From Flavobacterium coralii (lineage in GTDB: Bacteria > Bacteroidota > Bacteroidia > Flavobacteriales > Flavobacteriaceae), in NCBI RefSeq assembly GCF_019891545.1, contig NZ_JAHDIU010000002.1, positions 124,001 through 188,000 of the forward strand: a DNA stretch of 64,000 nt, read 5' to 3'. The notes beneath the pieces are model-generated. The model saw only the letters and a list, made by a program, of their open reading frames with translations, made no database searches and was not told where the DNA came from. Position numbers and translations under genes: made by a program. Shown here in pieces: positions 16,501 through 24,991 of this stretch; the first letter of the stretch is position 1; each line of letters begins with the position of its first letter.

Positions 16501-18776
16501 GGAAATCCTGGCTTAGTGTAAGTAAACCACAAGGAACATAAATTTGCAATTTTAAGCCTTGCATACTCTAATATACTGTCTTTATGATCACGTATGAAAC
16601 TGATGATATCAGGCCAATACATAAAGTCCGGCACTCGGGCATAGGAAGCAGCTTCGGCACCGGTAATACCGTCCATGTCCTTGGCAAATTCCATCACATT
16701 ATGATTGGGAACGGTGGCTTTGATCATGAACTGGTCAATAAATCTCCTAAACATCTTTCCATCGTCCTCTTTCAGGTATTCCAGTACGGATTCGAGATGC
16801 CTGTAAGGTGAGGCGGAGAAAAACAACGATTCCAGAAGCAGGTCCTGTACGATCTTTTCGGCAGGCTCGCTTTCTGAAAGCCGTTTCATTAAGCTGATCC
16901 AGGCAGCAGCACCGCTTTCATTATCCAGAAGGTAAATGCCATAAAGCCGGATTGCCTTTCGCCAAAGCGGTGAAACCAGTTGTATTGATAAGAGATAACT
17001 TTTTATATCCTGGTCTTTGGAGCGGAGTAGCTTGTACCTCGCCCAATCGCCAAATAAATCATGGACCAGGTATAGCTTATCGGTTTCCTCATAAAGTATT
17101 TTCTTTGCTTTCAGGCTATCCAATGGCTGCATGTCGGGGATGCTGAAATCTGTTACGGGCACACCTAATGCAAATTGCTGTGCCTGCTTCTCTCCAAATG
17201 TGTGCATGAAGCGCGTGCCTATAGAATCAAACTCTGCACTCCAAATCCAATCGATGATTGTTGCTTCCCCAATCAAATCCTTTTCCGGTATAGGAGCACC
17301 CGAAGTAAGTTTTATGGCCAGCATATCGACGTACTTCAAATTATTCAGTACGGTTTTCAGATGCTTATGCTTATACAGGTCTGCAAGTTCAGGAAAATGC
17401 GTACGCAGCTCACCGACATGATTATACATATTGAGCCTCACGGCAAAATTTGCAGCACTTAAGGATATATTAATCCTGCTCAACCGGCTTATGACATCCC
17501 AATAATCCTCATTTTGGCATGTAATAATAATTTTCCAGCCGGAATCGGGTGACTTTGCGATTGAGATGATCTCATACAAGACACGAAGTTCTTCTTCCTT
17601 CAAAATCCTGTCTATCCCGTCGATAACTAAATATGATTGCCTTCGGATATTTTTAACCACCTCCGATAAAGGATGGTGAAGTCCAAAATAGTGAGTAAGG
17701 TTTCCGGCTCCAATGCTGAACGCGTCGATCCATATAAAGTTTTCGTAAATATCGGCCTCTTGCTCCAGAAGCTTTTTGACCAAAACCGATTTGCCATAAC
17801 CCGATTTACCCAAGACAAATACGGCCTCATTATTTTCAACTTCCCCTTTCAGCTTATCAAGTTCATCCTTTCTCGGCAAGTCTATATAATTACCTATTGT
17901 ATGGTGAAGTGATGCGACGGCCATTTTACTAACTGTAGAGATTTTCTTCCACTCACTTACGTAAGTTGGATGGTCTGCTAGATTATGAAGCGTTCTTATT
18001 TTTTTTACCAAACTGTCAAGGTCAAGATAGCTTTGCCCAGGTGCATATTCACTTCTCAGTCGGCATAAGGAATCGTATAACAGCATTTCCGCATTGCCGT
18101 CGGTATTGCGCAAAAGTGGCCGCAACACTGCGATGAGCGAACTTTCGCTTCGGGATGAGGGGCTTTCAAAATCAAAGTCCAGGAAATAGAGACGGCTCAG
18201 TAAAGTGACCGTATCGGAATCACTTATACCGTGTTTTGCGGCAAGGTCTTCAGGGCATTGAAAATTCTTGAAAAGCGTCATTTTCGAGGCGGAGAACCCC
18301 TTGTCAGGTTGGGAGATGTTTTCCAAAAATATCGCAGGGTCCATTACTTTGGCAGCCTTGAGCAAACCTATCAGGTCGATGCCTATGGATGCCGGTGCCG
18401 GTGCATTGACAATGCAGAGATAATCTTCTAGGGGATCAAATATCCGGGCTGGCTCGCCTGTATATTGGTTCCACAGGTCGTAGAGTAATTCTGAAGTTGG
18501 CCCACTTCCGGAAAACTGAACATTGCTCTTGATCGATACTGCCATCCTGCTTTCATCTCCCTCAGCAGATTGTTGGGTAATGAGCAGGTCATCAAAAAGC
18601 CATCCCTGAGGTCGTACCTGAAAATCAATCCTGGCAATTTTTCCGATTTCCTTGTCAATGGCAATAGTATTGCCTAACAGGTGGGAAATAAACCAGGCAG
18701 TTACTTTATCTTCAAAAGTGAATCCACCTCCGCCGGTTTGCTTGGCGGTCGCAACATTTCGGATAGTATCTGACAT
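13554..18776 (-). CDS. STAND-type NTPase with N-terminal nuclease-like domain, probable antiviral sensor
   Basis: A 1740-residue protein. Residues about 18-90 resemble the Cap4/PD-(D/E)XK-type nuclease module: FTFEDKVTAWFISHLL, GWLFDDLLIT with D62/D63, and AVSIKSN with K83 in a SxK variant of the usual D-(E/Q)xK. An NTPase follows with Walker A GKSGYGKS (about residues 320-327) and Walker B SYLVIDGID (about 380), plus a sensor-like WKIIITCQNEDYW. The remaining 1200 residues are helical, repeat-like and poorly conserved, as in target-sensing regions of AVAST-like STAND proteins. In that family, phage protein binding causes oligomerisation and effector activation. It stands alone, directly beside an integrase remnant. 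Nuclease activity is inferred; the S-for-E change leaves it uncertain. Confidence 0.7.
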   Translation of the reverse strand: MSDTIRNVATAKQTGGGGFTFEDKVTAWFISHLLGNTIAIDKEIGKIARIDFQVRPQGWLFDDLLITQQSAEGDESRMAVSIKSNVQFSGSGPTSELLYDLWNQYTGEPARIFDPLEDYLCIVNAPAPASIGIDLIGLLKAAKVMDPAIFLENISQPDKGFSASKMTLFKNFQCPEDLAAKHGISDSDTVTLLSRLYFLDFDFESPSSRSESSLIAVLRPLLRNTDGNAEMLLYDSLCRLRSEYAPGQSYLDLDSLVKKIRTLHNLADHPTYVSEWKKISTVSKMAVASLHHTIGNYIDLPRKDELDKLKGEVENNEAVFVLGKSGYGKSVLVKKLLEQEADIYENFIWIDAFSIGAGNLTHYFGLHHPLSEVVKNIRRQSYLVIDGIDRILKEEELRVLYEIISIAKSPDSGWKIIITCQNEDYWDVISRLSRINISLSAANFAVRLNMYNHVGELRTHFPELADLYKHKHLKTVLNNLKYVDMLAIKLTSGAPIPEKDLIGEATIIDWIWSAEFDSIGTRFMHTFGEKQAQQFALGVPVTDFSIPDMQPLDSLKAKKILYEETDKLYLVHDLFGDWARYKLLRSKDQDIKSYLLSIQLVSPLWRKAIRLYGIYLLDNESGAAAWISLMKRLSESEPAEKIVQDLLLESLFFSASPYRHLESVLEYLKEDDGKMFRRFIDQFMIKATVPNHNVMEFAKDMDGITGAEAASYARVPDFMYWPDIISFIRDHKDSILEYARLKIANLCSLWFTYTKPGFPYRDEAAEIALANAKWMFDFKLNRGFVSGDADEEIYSAFLAAVHERPDEVAELALKLCKRIKVERPKSDTDKGFELRPKSLFAGAKIRDAKQWPDGPYENVDDAFEEVCLDKGSLEPMIQKLPEKAMEVCLALLIEPPREVSFGYDSSHYHLDINRPRRWFPPFYTRGPFMYFFKHHPWTGIELVIKLVNFAATQWTNSYTHEGKDIPKLVMPVGGTDKDFIGDERMYYWFRNSTSGPHAVVSALQSLEKFLIDTVDNGQPIDEYIAYILNNATTCAFLGVLSSMGKYNPVLFTGPLQPMFGVLPFYFWEKGLDFGGHGIEEHQMMGSNFLGKETWELANEWHKMPHRKRSIGSAAITLYMHNDEIKDLFTGILDDWNTILTKIGDDARTGDYIKRLISFFNRDNYETRDHNGQAVLAYVEPSELASEFQEVRQQFESSNSLLTFPFQCMQIIDKGEMVSPEQCAAIWQTITEQIGSDDDAPYEYLGGKHRIVLGGSAVLFYNSENWLDTNPEAKTTILSYLGDVLEIYVQNDYGLLQGDMGDSWHSFAARILGLEWHNDRASEPIRKMISSLILKCPYATIKNLLMVLAKQSGWADKDFVQLQNLILLYAAARYKAYALSTRTYFGEHSQPEDFVLNEHLQKIADDFINATIPSSLIDWSELRFLAKKGRKKWGDNDDEGNRFLPGIDIKILQHLFAALPKLEGLSGADRAHILALWQQALNQIVFELGPVTEVEPDREYPDEFHFFVIQKIGELLLDIQPDDNLAPPDFWKPLLAYGNQAQEWVKHLIESYFIGNIEQETKREKFFEEWTAMTEFVLVQPTWNSDKYRRPSTIAFTLFSISDRMIPWWKNLSYAHFYDKAIQKVIAWAATKKYDQEVICRVLTLLTVTAGKLVLHEGIDVVITYLRLRIATDKVGPPKGYVRREFECEDTLAKTASFLWEKHKEDIKGNPTTLNALKETILYLVARQNSIGLELQERVLF

Positions 18777-19074
18777 CTGTTATTTTTCTATAGATATCAA
18801 ATATAATTTATTTTAGGTGAAGGGGTAGAGTTGAAGTTTGTAAAAGTGTCACTGAGAATTCTAAAAATGTAATGTTTGATAGTGGACTGGTTTAGCAGAT
18901 ACTCTCGTTTTGAAGTGACAGTACATCGGTGAAGCAGTTGTAAAACTTTAATTGATGTAAAATATTAATAATAAGGTTAATAACTTGTTTTCTGTGGTGG
19001 ATTAGCGATTTGTATGTTCTCTATTTTTGTGATGCGGAGCTTAAATGTAGCTTTCAATATACAAGATACTGATC

Positions 19075-20333
19075 ATGTTAGCACATAATTTTTCTATTAG
19101 TTTTTTTCTTAAAACGCCCCGATTTGATCGCGCCGAACGATATATTTATTTAAGGATAATAGTGGATGGTAAACCAGCAGAAATTTCCATATCCCGCAAA
19201 TGTTTGTTGAGCCGGTGGAACCAAAATCTTCAAAGAATGACTGGGGATGATGATACGGCACAAACCCTCAACCACTTTTTAGACCTTATAGTAAACAGAA
19301 TTCATCAGTTTAGAAATGAGCTTTTCTTTAATAAGCAGGCAATAACGAGTAAAAAACTAATTGATCATGTTACCGGAAGGGATAATTCCTCAGCCAAGGT
19401 TATCCAACAATTTCAAAAACATAATGATGAAATGCTGGCTTTAGTTAAAAGTGGGAATTATGCGTTTGGAACTTATGAGCGTTTTGAGATCTCGAAAAAA
19501 CACTTACAGGAATTTCTCCAATACCGATACAAGATTGATGAAATTGATTTTAGGGATATAACCTTAGAGTTTATCAAGAATTACGAATTTTATCTTAAGA
19601 CCGTAAAAAATATCAGCAATAACACTGCATTAAAATACATTACAAATTTCAAAAAGATTGTCCTGATCGGTATTGATCTGGAAATAATTTTGCACAACCC
19701 TTTCAAGCGGTTTAAGACAAGAAAGATCAAGTTGTTTAAGCAGCCATTGACTAGGGAGGAACTGTTTAAAATTGAGCATCATAAGTTTGATTTGCCACGC
19801 CTGTCTTTGATTAGGGATATTTTTGTCTTTCAGTGTTACACTGGCCTTGCCTATGCAGATACTTTTAATTTAAAGAGATCAAATGTCAGTGTTGGAATTG
19901 ATGGGGAGTTATGGTTGATTTCAGAAAGGCAGAAGACGGGGAGGCCAATAAATATACCGCTATTACCAAAAGCACACGAAATTCTGGAACGCTATAGAAA
20001 GCATCCGCAATGCCTTAAAAAAGATTCCCTATTACCCATTTCGTCAAACCAGAAGATGAATGCTTACCTTAAGGAGATTGCCGATCTATGTGGAGTTAAT
20101 AGTGCCCTTACCACGTACCGATCCATATAGTCAAGGAGATGCTAGGACATCATTCTATTCAGCAAACCGAGGAGTATGCAGTCACAGAGCAACAGGCCAT
20201 AGGACGTGAAATGCAGCGTTTAAGACGAGGATTAGATACACCTATTTTGGATGAAAATGCTCTAAAGCTAGCAAAGCTTGAAGCAGAACTCATGGAACTG
20301 AGAAAACATATGGCATACGTTGAAAAAACCTGA
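19075..20333 (+). pseudogene. Tyrosine recombinase with internal deletion and frameshift
   Basis: The N-terminus (FFLKTPRFDRAERYIYLRI) is the Arm-type domain of Bacteroidota tyrosine recombinases, followed by a SAM-like core-binding domain (TYERFEISKKHLQEFLQY) and the start of the catalytic domain (CYTGLAYADTFNLKR, ISERQKTGRPINIPLLP). At about 20114 the frame jumps: after SALTT the following bases continue in another frame as VPIHIVKEMLGHHSIQQTEE, with the final YAV carrying the catalytic tyrosine. About 15-20 codons in between are gone, including the HxxR box (ARHTF-type segment). The missing block and frameshift make it inactive as read. It lies divergent from the STAND gene, and 64 residues of C-terminal frame remain to 20333. 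Confidence 0.82.
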
Positions 20334-20336
20334 GTT

Positions 20337-20474
20337 ATGGAAAAATTGAATCAATGGCTTGACAATTTCAAAATAATCCCGAGTCTCAGGATCAATACTT
20401 TAGACACTGCATCCTTTTTCAACCTTGTCATAAGTGTCCGATTTATTGTTCCAGCAATTCATCACCTTCAATAG
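20337..20474 (+). CDS. Possible 45-residue protein
   Basis: An ATG 4 bp after the recombinase frame opens 45 codons (MEKLNQWLDNFKIIPSLRIN onwards) that end in TAG. No family is recognised; a helical start is followed by a hydrophobic tail. It may be a remnant rather than a gene, since it lies amid decayed sequence. Confidence 0.2.
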   Translation: MEKLNQWLDNFKIIPSLRINTLDTASFFNLVISVRFIVPAIHHLQ

Positions 20475-20542
20475 AGATTGCGAGGAAAATATCTTTTTTT
20501 GAAATAACCTGCCTGTTTTTTGCAATTCCATATCCAGGAACT

Positions 20543-20567
20543 GGGATTAATTTTACGGCTTAATCCC
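20543..20567. promoter_or_regulatory. 8-bp inverted repeat just upstream of a small gene
   Basis: GGGATTAA (20543-20550) and TTAATCCC (20560-20567) flank a 9-base loop and end 4 bp before the ATG at 20572. The position could mask the translation start or act as an operator. No T tract follows, so it is not a normal terminator. Confidence 0.4.
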
Positions 20568-20571
20568 GTAT

Positions 20572-20862
20572 ATGACACGACATTCTTTCACCCCTGAAGG
20601 GGAAGCGGCCCTGCATGCTGAACTTCTTGAGTTTGATATTGAACAGTTGCAGAATGAGACAATGCAGCTCTCAAAAAATCCATTGGGCTGGCTCGCTTCC
20701 CGATTTGAATTGACGGTGCAACAGCTTGAGCTTTTAAGGGCACTGGATGCATCCTTTTTGCCATACATCGGGTTTGGCCTTTCAGGAGCCCTAATTTCAA
20801 GGCGGCCTTTCCTGTTTAAGGGCTGGGATTCACAGCCGGACAAGTTCCGACGCGTGTTGTAA
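20572..20862 (+). CDS. Hypothetical 96-residue protein
   Basis: The product MTRHSFTPEGEAALHAELLE opens with a helical segment rich in Glu/Leu, then NPLGWLASRFELTVQQLELL, in which an SRFELTVQQL helix pair could be HTH-like, and ends with LKGWDSQPDKFRRVL. I do not recognise a family, though small proteins of this type are common near PRTRC blocks. It is G+C-richer than the recombinase to its left. The stop overlaps the ATG of a 29-codon frame that follows. Confidence 0.45.
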   Translation: MTRHSFTPEGEAALHAELLEFDIEQLQNETMQLSKNPLGWLASRFELTVQQLELLRALDASFLPYIGFGLSGALISRRPFLFKGWDSQPDKFRRVL

Positions 20863-20951
20863 TGATCAATACCATTTGTGTTACTTACGAGGATTCGAAA
20901 GGCTTTACGGCGGATGGCGAAGTAACCATTACATTAGATAAGGATTGCTGA
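20862..20951 (+). CDS. Possible 29-residue leader-like peptide
   Basis: An ATG overlapping the TAA of the previous gene (TAATG) opens 29 codons with the reading MINTICVTYEDSKGFTADG. The one-base overlap argues for coupling. Size and lack of a known family leave it uncertain. Confidence 0.25.
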   Translation: MINTICVTYEDSKGFTADGEVTITLDKDC

Positions 20952-21014
20952 ATTTGCGCAGTCCGGGAGCACTTTGCACCGATGCGGAGGCAGCACGCAG
21001 GTGCCGCCCTGTTC

Positions 21015-22095
21015 TTAACTCCGTCCTGAGTTAATAATAATTGCTGTAATGGGATCGACTGCGTCTGCCTTTTCACTTGCCCAGTGTAACCACTCCCTAA
21101 AATTATCTGTTACGTTGCCCTCTGCTGACTCCTGTTGCTGCGCCGCATCGATAAGCCTCCTTATCTGCTGCGCCCTCTCATACTGCTCTGCCTGCTTTAG
21201 CAGGGTATCCGTTCTTTGCTGTTCCGCTCGCCGGATGGCTTCTTGCTCAAGGCGCAGCTTTTCTTCTTCCCTGCGCCGTATTTCAGAAAGACGGCACTCT
21301 TCACGCCATTTCGCTTCCTTCTCAGCATCAAGTTCAAGACGGGCTACAATCTTGGCCAGCATGCTTTCCAGCCCGGTTTTATTTTCCAGCCATTGCTTAT
21401 CCCATGAGTGCCTGCCTGTCTTGAGGTGCAGCCTGCCATTAGGAACAATCTCCGAGGTCCGCCAGTGGCCTTCGTCGTTATAAACCCGATTGCCTGATTC
21501 CCGCAGGGTAAGATCGAGTTCAATTGTATCAATTATGGCATAGGTTGCTGCCCCCCGTACGATGACCTTATGACCCCGATATTCCAGAAGCTTTATGAGT
21601 GTATCAAAGAACCGAAGCGCTCGCGGCTGCGTGTCCTTCTCAACATAGATGCTGAGACAGGCGAACGGGCTCTTATAGCTATAGCCTCCTTTATGCTTTT
21701 TTGTGTCGGACCAATACCGCCTTGTTTCCTTGATGAGGAAATGCGGCTTTTCCAGCTCATCAGGAACGGTTAGCGGTGCAGCCGGATCTCCCTTGATCTG
21801 GCGTACCAAGAGTGTTTCAGGGGAGACATCCATTGCTCAGCGGATTATCCTCCCCGCGAAGGGGCAGCTCAATCGCATCCCTATCCATAGCAAAAGCCGG
21901 CAGCTTTTCGGGCCTGACCGGCTTGTTAAACTTAAGCTTCTGCCAGTATCCGTTAAAGGGGATAGGTACCTTGTATTTTTTGCACATCTTGCGAAGGCCA
22001 TTATCGGATATGGCATAAGTCTTCGCCAGTTGGCTCAATGGCGTACTCCATATCAATTCATAAAATTCCTGCCGTGTCAGGGTTACTTTTTTCAT
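21015..22095 (-). pseudogene. HTH plus coiled-coil protein split by a frameshift
   Basis: Two overlapping minus-strand frames look like parts of one protein. The N-terminal part (21817-22095) reads MKKVTLTRQEFYELIWSTPL, then LAKTYAISDNGLRKMCKKY, a helix-turn-helix, and GYWQKLKF. The C-terminal part (21015-21833) contains the beta-rich middle and a long charged coiled coil (EEKLRLEQEAIRRAEQQ). Proteins with both parts in one chain of about 360 residues are familiar from Bacteroidota mobile elements, so a single-base shift near 21820-21840 is likely. Alternatively the 17-bp overlap reflects coupled genes. Possible role in regulation or replication of the element is inferred only from HTH and context. 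Confidence 0.6.
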
Positions 22096-22203
22096 GAAAA
22101 TAGATTTTGACTTAAAGATAAAAATCTATAATTGAAACAATTAATTCATCTAATTTTTTTTGTTTTTGAAAATGTGTAAATTGCTGATCACAATCACTTA
22201 CAT

Positions 22204-23439
22204 ATGGCAGCACAAGATGAATTTGAGCTTAAAGTACAGCTTACAAATGAATATCTCCGCAATGGTGGAACGGAAAAAATACCTGATCCCAATCTACTGC
22301 AGGATCTAATTGACTTCAGGGTTGATGTTCCCGCTACACATTCACCCAGATTAAGAGCGTTCATGAATGTTATCCTGCACTCACATCTCATTCCTCCTTA
22401 CGTTGGTCATGAGGCAATGCCTGAGTACCAGTCTTTGCTTCAGAAATCATTTTTCTTTGACCAGGTAGAGATCAATACTGAAGCCGAATTTGATGTTATA
22501 TATGACAAGTATAAAAATGCGGAAGGTATGTTATTCCGCGGACAACGTGAAGCAGCATGGCGGCTTTACAATAAGCTCCAGCGCTCTTGGATAACAGAAA
22601 AGTTGGAAGAAAAAGGATGGTCGATAGAAACGCTGCTGGAACGACTAGCCGATAAAGGACGCGAGACATTTGATGAAAGGATACTAGAACTATTAAAGGA
22701 GCATAACGTAGATGTACTAAATGATCTTGCTGTTCTTGGTTTCCTTCAACACCACGGCTGTCCCACACCCTTAATGGACTGGACCTACAGTTTTAGGAAT
22801 GCGCTTTATTTCGGATTGGACCATCTATCAGAAAACGAGGGACCGAAGGAAATCAATAACTACTTCAGCGTGTATTATATTGAAGAGGAAAATCTCTCCG
22901 GCATGCGGAAGCTAATGGAAGAAATCTTTGAAGAGCAGGGCAGAGAAGCTGCTGTAGCTGTAATAACCGAGATAGCAAAAGATGATGCACAGCGTATAGA
23001 GATGGAAGAACATTTTAAGGGGCGCAGTCTTTTTGATATTAAGAGGGTCTTTGGTTCCGGTTTGATAAAGCATCTCACCATGGCCAGACACCTTACAGGC
23101 TTTGATCTTATGTTCTTTAGCGATAAAGATGCAGAAAAAGGTTTTATCTTTTCACTTAATAACAGCCATAATATAGTAAACCAGCAAGGGGTCTTTGTAT
23201 TAAACGCCAGTCCTTACAAACCCCTCGAAGTTGCAGGTAAGGACAATTACGCCGAAGCATTTCCTGAGGGAGATACAAAGGAGTATCGTTTTTGCGAATG
23301 TTTTAATATCAAAAAAAGCCTGGCACCTTACATCATTAAAAAGCTGGAGGCTGACGGCATAACCAAAGATCATATTTATCCAACGCCTGAGGTGGATAGC
23401 TGGCCTGTTTACATTGATGTCATAGGCTCAGGCACCTAA
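22204..23439 (+). CDS. FRG-domain protein
   Basis: The 411-residue protein contains the FRG domain, named for the FRGQ motif, here MLFRGQREAAWRLYNKLQRS at about residue 108, followed by FLQHHGCPTPLMDWTYSFRNALYFGL, the second conserved block (QHHGxPTxLLDWT). The N-terminal 100 residues are helical and lack a known domain. FRG proteins occur widely in mobile elements and defence islands, including some effector roles, but their biochemical activity remains unsettled. It is transcribed alone and converges on the PRTRC operon with 62 bp between the stops. No promoter box is convincing upstream. Confidence 0.75.
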   Translation: MAAQDEFELKVQLTNEYLRNGGTEKIPDPNLLQDLIDFRVDVPATHSPRLRAFMNVILHSHLIPPYVGHEAMPEYQSLLQKSFFFDQVEINTEAEFDVIYDKYKNAEGMLFRGQREAAWRLYNKLQRSWITEKLEEKGWSIETLLERLADKGRETFDERILELLKEHNVDVLNDLAVLGFLQHHGCPTPLMDWTYSFRNALYFGLDHLSENEGPKEINNYFSVYYIEEENLSGMRKLMEEIFEEQGREAAVAVITEIAKDDAQRIEMEEHFKGRSLFDIKRVFGSGLIKHLTMARHLTGFDLMFFSDKDAEKGFIFSLNNSHNIVNQQGVFVLNASPYKPLEVAGKDNYAEAFPEGDTKEYRFCECFNIKKSLAPYIIKKLEADGITKDHIYPTPEVDSWPVYIDVIGSGT

Positions 23440-23501
23440 AGATTTTAGCAGTCTTGCGCCGCAAGAACCCCGGGATGGTTTACATGGTGGAGTGCCGCCG
23501 C

Positions 23502-24284
23502 CTAAAGCGGCAACGGCAACGTCCTGAATTCTAAAAGGTTGACAAAGATACCCCGCTGCTCGGTAAAGCCCTTTCTAATAAGCTGCCACAACAGGCTGCA
23601 ACCCATTTGTGCCAATACGGAGTTGATGAACAAATCCTGCTTTTCGAGGGCTTCGGCAAGGGAGCAGCTTGGCAGGTCTTCGGTATCGCCCTGTGTGAGT
23701 AGTTCCCCAAATTCACGGGTGACCTGTGGCAGGCTGCCCACAGGTGTGAACTTTTCCGAAGCAGGCTGTTTAATGCTGCCGATTGTGGAAAGGATAACCT
23801 GCCCTGTGTCCCTGCTGTTACCGAAGTCCATCCAATAGCGGGGCGTATCGGTACGGTGTGCACTCAAATCCAAATCGTTCAGTACCTCGGAAATCCCGAA
23901 ACGGGCTGCTGCGGTGTCCACACAGGAAATATAAATCGCATTCCTGCCTGTCGTTGTATTAACGGTAAAAGGCTTTTCGACGGCTTTCCGTGCTGTGCCG
24001 AAAAAACGGTTGGTACGGGTAATGAGGGCGGTTGCTTTAGATAACCCGACTTCACACTCTGCAAATAACTGCCTGCCACGATTGGCATCAGTAATTATAT
24101 CATCATCCCACAGGCTGACCTGAAAGCCTGCGTGTCCCAATTGTTGCAGGCTGTGGGACATCCGTGCCAAGCCTGTCAGCACCTGTGAGCCTGTACCGCC
24201 TGCACCAATCAGGCATACGCTTATCGGGTTGGTCGGGTTCAGTAGTTCAGGTGCGGTAAAGTGTGCCTTTATTTTAGTTTCCAT
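23502..24284 (-). CDS. PRTRC system ThiF family protein
   Basis: A 260-residue ThiF/E1-like protein. It shows the nucleotide-binding CLIGAGGTGSQVLTGLARM (GxGGxGS), the acidic LWDDDIITDANRGRQLF segment that places the DxxNxxRQ motif, and a lysine in SKATALITRTN. The typical catalytic cysteine of E1 enzymes may be in YISCVDTAAARF. In PRTRC loci this gene sits with proteins B, C, E and F in plasmids and conjugative elements; the pathway's role in maintenance is not worked out. The start overlaps the last base of the protein B stop, and it is the last gene of the operon. Confidence 0.88.
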   Translation of the reverse strand: METKIKAHFTAPELLNPTNPISVCLIGAGGTGSQVLTGLARMSHSLQQLGHAGFQVSLWDDDIITDANRGRQLFAECEVGLSKATALITRTNRFFGTARKAVEKPFTVNTTTGRNAIYISCVDTAAARFGISEVLNDLDLSAHRTDTPRYWMDFGNSRDTGQVILSTIGSIKQPASEKFTPVGSLPQVTREFGELLTQGDTEDLPSCSLAEALEKQDLFINSVLAQMGCSLLWQLIRKGFTEQRGIFVNLLEFRTLPLPL

Positions 24285-24991
24285 TACAACAGGTTTTTAA
24301 GGGTTAGCGGTGTAGGTCTTAGGGTATCGCTCGGAAATATTTTTTCAGGGTCTGCCATCAGTTCTTTGTAGAGGTTAAACAGGTTAACACCTACGGGGTT
24401 GTGGTCATTGATGTGGTGCGAAAAATAGCTTTCAAAAAAATAGCCCTGCCATGCGCCAATAAATTCCTCCAGGCTGGCAGCGGATTTAATGGCAACATTG
24501 ACATTACCCATACAGACATAGCCTTTTTGGTAGAGGTTAAAGAATGGGGCATGGTATAAACGGGTTTCGGCTTTTGGTTTGGCTGTGCCTTTAAGTGCAA
24601 AGATTTGCAGCTCTTTTTTATTAGCTTTCCAAACGAGTGCAGGCAGGGCAACTATGCCATTTTGCAATCCAAGGCTTTCGGCAAAATACAGCGTTTGCCG
24701 TTGGGGCTTGGTATACCATACCACACTGCCGTTATCGGACGGGTCGATATGTAAAACGTTAGCAGGCAGTATGCCCTCGGGGCGCAGGAACGCCTTTCCC
24801 GCTTGCTCACGGGTATCAAGGGCTTTGGCAAGGCTTTGCGCTTCCCTGACCGTTAGCGGGTGCGGGTTTACAGGGCAGCCAGTCTCGTCCATATCATAAT
24901 ATTCGATATACGGGGCAGCATAACCGCTTGCCGTAAAAACGACAAGGGCGGCTTTAGGATGGAACAGTTGTACGTTCGTTGCCATAGTCAT
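24284..24991 (-). CDS. PRTRC system protein B
   Basis: The 235-residue protein (or 233 if the ATG at 24985 is used) reads FHPKAALVVF, YYDMDETG and then AESLGLQNGIVALPALVWKA with FNLYQKGYVCMGNVNV, the segments that mark PRTRC protein B. It overlaps the F-like gene upstream by 38 bp and the ThiF gene by one base. No catalytic motif is known. The context in a contiguous E-C-F-B-ThiF operon supports the call. Confidence 0.82.
   Translation of the reverse strand: MTMATNVQLFHPKAALVVFTASGYAAPYIEYYDMDETGCPVNPHPLTVREAQSLAKALDTREQAGKAFLRPEGILPANVLHIDPSDNGSVVWYTKPQRQTLYFAESLGLQNGIVALPALVWKANKKELQIFALKGTAKPKAETRLYHAPFFNLYQKGYVCMGNVNVAIKSAASLEEFIGAWQGYFFESYFSHHINDHNPVGVNLFNLYKELMADPEKIFPSDTLRPTPLTLKNLL

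Noticed and set aside
23452-23466. TCTTGC/GCAAGA hairpin between the FRG and ThiF genes as terminator
   Set aside because: The stem has only 6 bp, a 3-base loop and no T tract on either strand; not strong enough to list.
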